In this document: in pieces, positions 19,291 through 28,104 of the stretch
Numbering within the stretch: position 1 is the stretch's first letter
How the letters are laid out: each line of letters starts with the position of its first letter
Source of the DNA: Pseudokordiimonas caeni
Lineage (GTDB): Bacteria; Pseudomonadota; Alphaproteobacteria; Sphingomonadales; Kordiimonadaceae
Assembly: GCF_026719705.1 (NCBI RefSeq)
Contig: NZ_JAPPRR010000001.1
Location: 659,255 to 723,254 of the forward strand
Length of the DNA: 64,000 nt
Direction: 5' to 3'
Translations under genes and position numbers: made by a program
Notes under the pieces: model-generated
What the model saw: the letters and a program-made list of their open reading frames with translations, nothing else
Database searches by the model: none
Told to the model about the DNA's origin: nothing

Positions 19291-20784
19291 ATGATCGGAA
19301 AGATTGGCGCAGGCTTTCTGGCCGCAGGCCTCATGCTGACGGGCACCCCGCTTGCCGCGCAAATGACGGACGAGGCGGAGGCCCCTGCGCCGGCGGCATC
19401 TGCTGCGGATGCCGTGCGCGCGGTTCCCCAGTCCCAGATGGAAGTGCAGCTTTCCTACGCCCCGCTTGTGAAAACGGCGGCGCCGGCTGTTGTGAATATC
19501 TACACCAAAACAATCGTGAAGGCGCAGCGCCCGGCACTGCTCGATGATCCGCTGTTCCAGCGCTTCTTTGGCGACAAGTTCTCGTTCGGCATGCCGCGCG
19601 ACAGGGTGCGCGGGTCGCTCGGTTCCGGCGTCATCGTGCGCGCGACCGGCGTGATCGTGACGAACAACCATGTGATCGAAGGCGCCGATGAAATCCAGGT
19701 CGTGCTCGCTGACCGCCGCGAATATCCGGCAAAAGTAGTGCTCGCCGACCCCAAGACCGACCTTGCCATCCTGCAGATCGACACGAAGGGCGAAAACCTT
19801 CCGGTGCTGCCCATCGCGGATTCGGATGACGTGCAGGTCGGCGATATCGTGCTCGCCATCGGTAACCCCTTCGGGATCGGCCAGACGGTGACAAGCGGCA
19901 TCGTATCGGCCAACGCGCGCACCCAGCAGGGCATCAGCGATTTCGGCTTCTTCATCCAGACGGACGCCGCCATCAACCCCGGCAACTCGGGCGGTGCGCT
20001 CATCGGCATGCACGGCGAACTTCTGGGGATCAACTCGGCGATCTACAGCCGCACCGGCGCCTCGAACGGCATCGGCTTCGCCGTTCCCGCCAATATGGTG
20101 AAATCGGTGATCAATGCGGCCCTCAATGAAGGCCAGCTTGCCCGGCCGTGGCTTGGCATCAAGGGCCAGCCGGTGACGGCGGCACTCGCTGAAACGCTGG
20201 GGCTGGAGCGCCCGGGCGGCGTGCTTGTCGATTCTGTCTTCCCCGGCGGCCCCGCTGCAAACGGCGGCCTTGTGCCCGGTGACGTGATCCTGGATGTGAA
20301 CGGCCGTGAAGTGCTGGATGAAGCCGCACTCAATTTCCGCATCGCCACGCTCGAGGACGGTGATACTGCCACGCTCACCGTGCGTCGGGGTGAGGTGGAC
20401 GAGGCACTGGATGTGAGCCTTTCCCTGCCGCCCGAGGAACCGGCCCGGAATGTGACGCGGCTGACGGGCGGACATCCCTTCCTTGGTGTTACGGTCGGCA
20501 ACCTGTCGCCACGCTTCAACGAGGAGCTTGGCGTTGATCCGATGGCCAAGGGCGTGATCGTGCTGCAACTGGAGCCGCGCACGGCGGCAGCCCGCTTCCA
20601 GTTCCTGGCACCTGGCGACCTGATCCTGTCGATCAATGGCCGTGAGGTCGGCACCGTTTCGGATATCGAACCCGCGCTCGAGGCCGTGGACGAGGCTTAC
20701 CGGTATCAGGTGCAGCGGCAGGGCCGCGTGCAGGAATGCGAGATTGTGCCCAACCGCAGCTTCCGCTGCGCCATCGTCGGCTGA
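19291..20784 (+). CDS. HtrA/Deg-family periplasmic serine protease
   Basis: A 497-residue exported protease of the DegP/DegQ type for quality control of envelope proteins. I chose ATG at 19291, which gives a clear signal peptide (MIGKIGAGFLAAGLMLTG, cleavage after AAA/LAAQ region) and has GGACGG upstream. The catalytic triad is visible: His127 in NNHV, Asp157 in KTDLA and Ser233 in GNSGGA. Two PDZ domains follow, around residues 285-375 and 400-490. It lies 12 bases before rarA, so it may head the following operon. The exact paralogue (DegP, DegQ or DegS) cannot be decided here. Confidence 0.93.
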   Translation: MIGKIGAGFLAAGLMLTGTPLAAQMTDEAEAPAPAASAADAVRAVPQSQMEVQLSYAPLVKTAAPAVVNIYTKTIVKAQRPALLDDPLFQRFFGDKFSFGMPRDRVRGSLGSGVIVRATGVIVTNNHVIEGADEIQVVLADRREYPAKVVLADPKTDLAILQIDTKGENLPVLPIADSDDVQVGDIVLAIGNPFGIGQTVTSGIVSANARTQQGISDFGFFIQTDAAINPGNSGGALIGMHGELLGINSAIYSRTGASNGIGFAVPANMVKSVINAALNEGQLARPWLGIKGQPVTAALAETLGLERPGGVLVDSVFPGGPAANGGLVPGDVILDVNGREVLDEAALNFRIATLEDGDTATLTVRRGEVDEALDVSLSLPPEEPARNVTRLTGGHPFLGVTVGNLSPRFNEELGVDPMAKGVIVLQLEPRTAAARFQFLAPGDLILSINGREVGTVSDIEPALEAVDEAYRYQVQRQGRVQECEIVPNRSFRCAIVG

Positions 20785-20796
20785 CAGGAGCATTTG

Positions 20797-22122
20797 ATGG
20801 GCGACCTGTTCGGTACTGCGGAAGGTGCGGACGCTGCGGCTTCCGCCCATCGCCCGCTTGCCGACAGGCTGCGTCCGACGAAGCTTGAAGACGTTGTGGG
20901 GCAGGGGCACCTTGTGGGCCCCGACGGCCCCTTGGGGCGGATGGTGGCCACCGGCCGCATCGGGTCGGTCCTCCTCTGGGGGCCGCCAGGCACCGGCAAA
21001 ACGACCATCGCGCGGCTCCTTGCCGGCCACGGCGACATGGCGTTCGAGCAGATATCGGCGATCTTTTCGGGCGTTGCCGACCTCAAGAAAGCGTTCGAGG
21101 CTGCCCGCATCCGCCGTGCCAACGGGCGCAGCACACTGCTGTTTGTGGACGAGATCCACCGCTTCAACCGGTCGCAGCAGGATGGTTTTCTGCCCTATGT
21201 GGAAGACGGCACCGTCACCCTGATCGGCGCGACGACCGAGAACCCGTCGTTCGAGATCAACGGCGCGCTCCTGTCGCGGATGCAGGTGCTGGTGCTGAAC
21301 CGGCTGGATGATGCGTCCCTCGAAGCGCTTCTGGAGCGCGCTGAAGCCGATCTTGGCAAGCCGCTGCCGGTGGACGCTGACGCGCGAGCCTCCCTGAAGG
21401 CGATGGCGGACGGCGACGGGCGGTATCTCCTGAACTGCGTTGAGCGGCTTTATGATCTGGCGGGCGATGCGCCTATCGATACCGCCGGCCTCGCGCGACT
21501 CCTCCAGAAGCGGGCGCCAGCCTACGACAAGGACCGCGAAGGCCATTACAATCTGATCTCGGCGCTTCACAAGTCGCTTCGCGGGTCGGACCCCGACGCG
21601 GCACTTTACTGGCTAGCCCGGATGTTAACGGGCGGGGAAGACCCCCTTTATATCACCCGCCGCCTGGTGCGTTTCGCGAGCGAGGATGTGGGATTGGCCG
21701 ATCCCGAGGCGATCCATCAGGCGCTTGCCGCGAAAGACGCCTACGAATTTCTGGGGAGCCCCGAGGGCGAGCTTGCCATCGCGCAGGCGACCCTCTATCT
21801 CGCGACCGCCCCGAAGTCTAACGCCGCCTACAAGGCCACCAAAGCCGCCATGCGCTCGGCGCGGGAAACCGGCAGCCTGATGCCGCCCGCCCATATCCTG
21901 AATGCGCCGACGAAGCTGATGAAGGATCTGGGCTACGGCAAGGATTACGCCTACGACCACGACACGGCGGCAGGTGTTTCCGGGCAGGATTATTTCCCCG
22001 ATGACATGGACCGCGAAAGCTTCTACCAGCCCGTGGAACGCGGCTTCGAGCGCGATATACAGAAGCGCCTCGAATATTTCGCCAAGGTCCGCGCCGACTA
22101 TGCAGCGAAGACAAAGGGATGA
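20797..22122 (+). CDS. rarA: Replication-associated recombination protein A (AAA+ ATPase)
   Basis: A 441-residue RarA/MgsA/WRNIP1-family AAA+ ATPase that acts at stalled replication forks. The N-terminus RPLADRLRPTKLEDVVGQ, Walker A GPPGTGKT (62-69) and Walker B FVDEIHRF are characteristic, and the C-terminal tetramerisation region with GYGKDYAYDHD follows. I prefer ATG at 20797 over the adjacent TTG because CAGGAG lies 8 bases upstream. It overlaps the next gene by 4 bases. Confidence 0.96.
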   Translation: MGDLFGTAEGADAAASAHRPLADRLRPTKLEDVVGQGHLVGPDGPLGRMVATGRIGSVLLWGPPGTGKTTIARLLAGHGDMAFEQISAIFSGVADLKKAFEAARIRRANGRSTLLFVDEIHRFNRSQQDGFLPYVEDGTVTLIGATTENPSFEINGALLSRMQVLVLNRLDDASLEALLERAEADLGKPLPVDADARASLKAMADGDGRYLLNCVERLYDLAGDAPIDTAGLARLLQKRAPAYDKDREGHYNLISALHKSLRGSDPDAALYWLARMLTGGEDPLYITRRLVRFASEDVGLADPEAIHQALAAKDAYEFLGSPEGELAIAQATLYLATAPKSNAAYKATKAAMRSARETGSLMPPAHILNAPTKLMKDLGYGKDYAYDHDTAAGVSGQDYFPDDMDRESFYQPVERGFERDIQKRLEYFAKVRADYAAKTKG

Positions 22123-22988
22123 GCGGTTTTGCGCGCTTCGTCGGGATCGACTGGTCCGGTGCGAAGGGCGCGCGGTTGAAGGGGCTGGCGGTCGCGGAAG
22201 CCGCCTCCGGTTTCGCCGCTCCCGCCCTTGTGAGGGCAGCAGGCGGCAACAACTGGAGCCGCGAGGCGATTGCCGACTTTATCAGCGAGGATCTGACGGC
22301 CCGCGAAGGCCGCAGCATCGTCGGTATCGATTCCGCCTTCTCGCTGCCGTTTGTTGATAAGGGACTGTATCTGCCGGGCACCGATCTGCCTGAAATTGCC
22401 CTCGACCTTTGGGCAGCGATTGAGGAAGCGTCGCCAGACCCACACTTTTACGGCGGCGGCTTCGTGGATGCGCGCCGGGATCACTATCACCGCGCGTCGG
22501 GCAAAGGGGCTGCTTATGAGCGTCGTTTGCGCGTGCCCGAGGTACTTTCGATCAAGGCGGGCCATGGCCCCTGCGAGAGCGTGTTTCACCTGATCGGGCC
22601 AAGCCAGGTAGGGATGTCGGGCCTGTCGACCATTCGCATGCTGCACCGGCTGCGCGGTGTGCCGGGGATCGCCATCTGGCCGTTTGACGGGCCTGCCACC
22701 ATCGCCGAAGCCAAGGTCGTGATTGTCGAGATTTACTGTGGTGCTTTCGCGCGCATGGGCGGGCACAAGGGCAAGTTCCGCACCCGCGAGCAAATCGATT
22801 CCGCGCTTCTCACGCTGAACAGTTATCCGCTTGTGGGCGACCAGCCGCCCATGGATGACAATGCGGCGGACGCCCTTGTTACAGCGGCTGGCCTCCGTCA
22901 TATCGCCCATCAGCCGAAATACTGGAATCCGCCGGGGCTTTCGGATAGGGTGCGCGCCACCGAAGGCTGGATATTCGGCGTAGTTTGA
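22119..22988 (+). CDS. DUF429-type predicted RNase H-like protein
   Basis: A 289-residue protein resembling the DUF429 group of predicted RNase H-fold nucleases. Consistent features are an early acidic FVGIDWSGAK strand, a GIDSAFSLPF segment and a late DDNAADALVTAAGLR segment, which together could supply the acidic metal ligands. No reaction is established for this group that I can rely on. It overlaps rarA by 4 bases (ATGA) and is followed by fluC after 4 bases, so it is part of the operon. Confidence 0.65.
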   Translation: MSGFARFVGIDWSGAKGARLKGLAVAEAASGFAAPALVRAAGGNNWSREAIADFISEDLTAREGRSIVGIDSAFSLPFVDKGLYLPGTDLPEIALDLWAAIEEASPDPHFYGGGFVDARRDHYHRASGKGAAYERRLRVPEVLSIKAGHGPCESVFHLIGPSQVGMSGLSTIRMLHRLRGVPGIAIWPFDGPATIAEAKVVIVEIYCGAFARMGGHKGKFRTREQIDSALLTLNSYPLVGDQPPMDDNAADALVTAAGLRHIAHQPKYWNPPGLSDRVRATEGWIFGVV

Positions 22989-22992
22989 AGGA

Positions 22993-23376
22993 ATGGGTAT
23001 GCAATCGGTTCTGGCAATTGCAGCAGGGGGAGCGCTTGGCGCCGTTGCTCGGCATTATGTCGGCGGCTATGTGATGCGCCTGACCGGCATGGGCTTTCCC
23101 TTCGGCACGATGACTGTGAATATCCTTGGCTCCTTCCTCATGGGCGTGCTCATCGAACTGTTGGCTGTCAAACTGAATGCGAGCCCCGTATTTCGTGCCT
23201 TCTTTGCCGTCGGGGTGCTTGGCGGCTTCACCACCTTTTCAACCTTTTCGCTGGAGACGGCGCTCCTGATCGAGCGCGGCGCCATGATGCAGGCCGCCCT
23301 TTATGTGGGTGGCTCGGTCATTCTGGGCGTCGGTGCGCTGTTTGCCGGTCTCGCGCTTGTACGGGGGCTTGCTTGA
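22993..23376 (+). CDS. crcB: Fluoride channel FluC/CrcB
   Basis: A 127-residue four-helix membrane protein of the Fluc/CrcB family, which exports fluoride as a dual-topology dimer. The family motifs GGALGAVARH, NILGSFLMG and GGFTTFSTFS (pore phenylalanine box) are all present. Two starts are possible, ATG 22993 or ATG 22999; the latter is better spaced from GAAGGA. No fluoride riboswitch is visible, because the gene is embedded in an operon. Its TGA overlaps the TTG of the next gene. Confidence 0.96.
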   Translation: MGMQSVLAIAAGGALGAVARHYVGGYVMRLTGMGFPFGTMTVNILGSFLMGVLIELLAVKLNASPVFRAFFAVGVLGGFTTFSTFSLETALLIERGAMMQAALYVGGSVILGVGALFAGLALVRGLA

Positions 23377-24359
23377 ACGCTGTCCAGAATATTTCCGTCG
23401 CCCAAGAGGACGACGGCATCCGCATTGACCGCTGGTTCCAGCGGCATTTCCCCGATATCGGCTTCGGCGCGCTGAACAAGATGATGCGCAAGGGCGAAGT
23501 GCGCCTCGATGGCAAGCGGGTGAAGGGCAACGAGCGCGTGGCCGCGGGCCAGACCGTCCGTGTGCCGCCTTATCAGGCTGCCGTGGCCGACGACAAACCC
23601 GCCAAACCGCAAGGCCTGCGCCTGAGCGACGACGAGATCCGCGAGATCCAGTCGTGGGTCATTTACAAGGATTCCGACGTTATCGTGATCAACAAGCCAG
23701 CCGGCTTGCCGACGCAGGGCGGCACCGGTGTGACGCGACATCTGGATGGCATGCTGGATGCCCTGATGTTCGAGAAGGAATCCCGGCCGAAACTCGTTCA
23801 CCGGCTGGACAAGGATACGTCCGGCGCACTGCTCCTCGCCCGTTCCACGTCCGTTGCCGCGTCGCTCGCCGAAGCCTTCGCAAGCCGGGTGACGGACAAG
23901 CGCTACTGGGCGCTGGTGGTGGGTACGCCAAGGCAGTATCAGGGCCGCATCAAGCTGATGATGGACAAGGGGCCGGGTAGGGCCGGGGCTGGCGAACGCA
24001 TGATTGTCACGCCGGATGGCAAAAGGTCGGTCACCGATTATCAGGTGGTGGACAAGGCCGCCGGTCGGGCCTCATGGCTGACGCTGAAGCCGTTGACCGG
24101 CCGCACCCACCAGCTGCGCCTGCATTGCTCTGAAATGGGCCATCCTATTGTGGGAGACGGCAAATATGGCGGCACCGAAGCCTATCTTTCGGGCGCCATT
24201 TCCCGGAAGCTGCATCTGCACAGCTATATGATCCGCTTCCCGCACCCGAGGGGCGGGATGGTGGAAGTGACAGCCCCGCTGCCGCCCCATATGGACGAAA
24301 GCTTCCGCATGCTGGGCTTCGACCCCGCGACCTACGAAGACCCCGAATTTGAGGATTGA
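23373..24359 (+). CDS. rluC: RluA-family 23S rRNA pseudouridine synthase (RluC-like)
   Basis: A 328-residue pseudouridine synthase with an N-terminal S4 RNA-binding domain (residues about 18-75, GALNKMMRKGEVRLDGKRV) and a catalytic domain with HRLDKDTSG at 143-151; Asp146 is the expected nucleophile. RluC modifies positions 955, 2504 and 2580 in E. coli; the exact targets here are inferred. The start is TTG at 23373 overlapping the crcB stop. It overlaps or nearly abuts the following HAD gene. Confidence 0.9.
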   Translation: MNAVQNISVAQEDDGIRIDRWFQRHFPDIGFGALNKMMRKGEVRLDGKRVKGNERVAAGQTVRVPPYQAAVADDKPAKPQGLRLSDDEIREIQSWVIYKDSDVIVINKPAGLPTQGGTGVTRHLDGMLDALMFEKESRPKLVHRLDKDTSGALLLARSTSVAASLAEAFASRVTDKRYWALVVGTPRQYQGRIKLMMDKGPGRAGAGERMIVTPDGKRSVTDYQVVDKAAGRASWLTLKPLTGRTHQLRLHCSEMGHPIVGDGKYGGTEAYLSGAISRKLHLHSYMIRFPHPRGGMVEVTAPLPPHMDESFRMLGFDPATYEDPEFED

Positions 24360-24363
24360 TCCT

Positions 24364-25062
24364 GTGAGCGGCGCGAACCGGCTGGTGATTTTTGATTGCG
24401 ACGGCACGCTCGCTGACGGCGAGCATCTGATTGCCGAAGCAATGACCCTGATGTTCGACCGCGAAGGCCTCGTGGCCCCAACGCGCGCCGCCGTGCAGCG
24501 GGTCATCGGCCTGTCGCTGGCTGACGCTATGGCGGTGCTGGTGCCGGAAGCGGAAGCACGCGAGCATGAGCGGCTGGCGCAGTCCTACAAGGAGGCATTC
24601 CTTGCCATGCGGAAGGCGCGTGGCAATCCGGTGGAGCCCTTGTATCCGGGCGTGATTGAAGCGCTCGAAGCTCTGAGTGACGCCAACTTCCTGCTGGCGG
24701 TTGCCACTGGCAAATCCTTGCGCGGGCTGCAGCGCGTGCTGGCGGCCCACGATATCGGGCACCATTTCATCAGCCTGCAGACAGCAGATCATCATCCCTC
24801 CAAACCGCATCCTTCGATGATCCAGACAGCGATGGTGGATGCGGGTGCGGTGCCCGAGACCACGCTGATGATCGGCGACACCAGCTATGACATGGCGATG
24901 GCGCGGTCTGCCGGGGCTTTTGGCATTGGCGTTACCTGGGGCTATCATGGAGCGGATGAGCTGACCGCCGCCGGGGCGCAGCACCTGATCGACGATTTTT
25001 CGGCGCTTGTGCCGCTGGCGCACCGCCTGACGGAGATGACCCATGACCAACCCGCAGCATGA
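24364..25062 (+). CDS. HAD-superfamily hydrolase, phosphoglycolate phosphatase-like
   Basis: A 232-residue HAD class IA phosphatase. Motif I FDCDGTLAD carries the nucleophile Asp, the cap follows, then motif III with KPHPSM and motif IV GDTSYDMAMARSAG. I chose GTG at 24364, right after the rluC stop, since it gives the normal N-terminus SGANRLVIFDCDG; a TTG upstream lies inside rluC. In related genomes a HAD gene follows rluC and precedes the ATP12 gene. Its substrate is not predictable. It overlaps the next gene by 20 bases. Confidence 0.88.
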   Translation: MSGANRLVIFDCDGTLADGEHLIAEAMTLMFDREGLVAPTRAAVQRVIGLSLADAMAVLVPEAEAREHERLAQSYKEAFLAMRKARGNPVEPLYPGVIEALEALSDANFLLAVATGKSLRGLQRVLAAHDIGHHFISLQTADHHPSKPHPSMIQTAMVDAGAVPETTLMIGDTSYDMAMARSAGAFGIGVTWGYHGADELTAAGAQHLIDDFSALVPLAHRLTEMTHDQPAA

Positions 25063-25492
25063 CGACATGAAGAACGATGCCCTGCGCCCGCGCGCGGGCT
25101 TCCTCGTTTGCGCTGCTGTTGCCGCAGGCGGGGCCGTTGCCACCTATCTGAACGAAGACGCGATCATCGAGAAAAGCGGTGACATGGCGTTTGTCGTACT
25201 GCTGGCGATCCTTGTGATGATCAGCCTGGTGTTCGTCCTTTTCTACCGCGTGCCGTCGCTTGGAAACCGGCTGCTGGGCCAGTCGGCGGTACTGGATGCG
25301 GGGCAGAAGGAAAAGAAGGGGGCGATGTCCACCTTCACCAGTCCCTTCAATGTGGAAACCGGCGTGCATGAAAAGCGGCAGGCCACGGCCCGCAAGTCGG
25401 CGCGCGCCACCCGCAAGTCGGTGGCTGCCACTACCCGCGCCATGCAGGCCGAGCGCAAGGCGAAAGATCAGGATAAAGAGGGCGGCGCATGA
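25043..25492 (+). CDS. Small membrane protein with basic Ala/Arg/Lys-rich tail
   Basis: A 149-residue protein I do not recognise. It has two predicted transmembrane helices (about residues 18-37 and 48-67) and a long hydrophilic C-terminal part rich in Lys, Arg and Ala that is probably helical or disordered. It starts at ATG 25043 with GGAG upstream, inside the 3' end of the HAD gene, and overlaps the ATP12 gene by 4 bases. The context suggests co-expression with ATP synthase assembly, but no function is shown. Confidence 0.75.
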   Translation: MTNPQHDDMKNDALRPRAGFLVCAAVAAGGAVATYLNEDAIIEKSGDMAFVVLLAILVMISLVFVLFYRVPSLGNRLLGQSAVLDAGQKEKKGAMSTFTSPFNVETGVHEKRQATARKSARATRKSVAATTRAMQAERKAKDQDKEGGA

Positions 25493-26178
25493 AGCGTTTC
25501 TACAAGGCAGTCGCGGTTGAGGCAGGCGAAGGCGGTTTCACGATTGCGCTTGATGGCCACATCGTGAAGACCCCGGCGAAGGCAACGCTCGTGATGCCCA
25601 CGGAGACCCTCGCCGAGGCCGTTGCGGCCGAATGGGCCGCGCAGGAAGAAACGGTGAAGCCGGATGCGATGCCGCTGACCCGCCTTGCCAACACCGCGCT
25701 CGACCGTGTGGCGCTGCGGATGGAGGAAGTGGCGGCAGAGGTGGTCGCCTTCGGGGGATCCGACCTTCTGTGCTACCGCGCTGACGAGCCCGAAGAGCTG
25801 GTGGCGCGGCAGGCCGCCGTTTGGACACCCTATCTGGATTGGGCACGGGATGCGCTCGGCGCCCCTCTGATTGTGACAAGCGGCATCATGCCGGTGCTGC
25901 AGCCCGAGGCGAGCCTTGTGGCCCTGCGGGCTGAGGTCGCGGCCCTTGACGCCCACCGGTTGACCGCGCTTCACGGCCTGACGAACGGTTTCGGCTCGCT
26001 TGTCCTCGCCCTTGCCCGTATCAAGGGCTTCGCGGGCGTTGATGCGCTGTGGGAAGCCGCCCGGCTTGATGAGACCTATCAGGAAGAACAATGGGGCGTT
26101 GACGAAGAGGCCGCCAGGTTCGTGGCCCTTAAAAAAGCCGATGTTGATGCAGCTGACCGGCTGCTTGCATGCCTTTGA
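25489..26178 (+). CDS. ATP12-family F1-ATPase assembly chaperone
   Basis: A 229-residue homologue of ATP12, the chaperone that binds the F1 alpha subunit during ATP synthase assembly in mitochondria and alphaproteobacteria. The MKRFYKAV start, the IALDGHIVKTPAK segment and the AEWAAQEETVKPDAMPLTRLANTALD core match the family. It is the last gene of the overlapped operon that starts with rarA. Its presence is a strong alphaproteobacterial marker. No terminator is clear in the 127 bases before pccB. Confidence 0.92.
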   Translation: MKRFYKAVAVEAGEGGFTIALDGHIVKTPAKATLVMPTETLAEAVAAEWAAQEETVKPDAMPLTRLANTALDRVALRMEEVAAEVVAFGGSDLLCYRADEPEELVARQAAVWTPYLDWARDALGAPLIVTSGIMPVLQPEASLVALRAEVAALDAHRLTALHGLTNGFGSLVLALARIKGFAGVDALWEAARLDETYQEEQWGVDEEAARFVALKKADVDAADRLLACL

Positions 26179-26305
26179 GGTGAAGAATACCATTGCCACG
26201 CTTTGGGCTGGCGCCACTGGCGATAAGCCGATATGAATTTCATCGCTTGTTGAAGATACTGTTCAGCAGATTGGCGGGAAACCGCACGAGGGGAGTGAAG
26301 GGTCC

Positions 26306-27838
<1,533 letters not shown>

Positions 27839-27848
27839 GGAGGGGCCG

Positions 27849-28082
27849 ATGGCTTCGCCGCTGCCGAAGGACGTTGAACAGTCGATTGCGGGCAATGCCC
27901 TGCGCGCCGAGGTGCGCTCGGTGGCCTTCATGGCTTTTGTCCTTGGCATTGCGGTCGGTTTCGGCATCGGGGCAGCTGTCTTTGCAGATAGTGGCGCCCG
28001 TTATTATTTCGTGGCCGGGGCTTTGGTCATCGGCCTCCTGTGGTTTCTCGCCGCCCGCGCCCGGCGCGGCAAACCGAATTGA
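27849..28082 (+). CDS. Small membrane protein between pccB and pccA
   Basis: A 77-residue protein with two hydrophobic segments (about residues 25-46 and 50-68) and a short basic C-terminus. I do not recognise a family. It begins 10 bases after pccB, with GAGGAGGGG spanning the stop, and ends 22 bases before pccA, so it is part of the operon. The spacing and ribosome-binding site support a real gene. A role in carboxylase function or localisation is speculation. Confidence 0.72.
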   Translation: MASPLPKDVEQSIAGNALRAEVRSVAFMAFVLGIAVGFGIGAAVFADSGARYYFVAGALVIGLLWFLAARARRGKPN

Positions 28083-28104
28083 TTGAGGGTTAGGGGTTTC
28101 ACGC

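Noticed and set aside
19207-21570. A 787-codon minus-strand frame antisense to htrA and rarA
   Set aside because: Both plus-strand genes show clear catalytic motifs; the antisense product has no domain.
26240-26305. Possible regulatory palindrome ATGAATTTCAT near 26230 upstream of pccB
   Set aside because: It is only an 11-bp match in an AT-rich spacer; too short to report as an operator.
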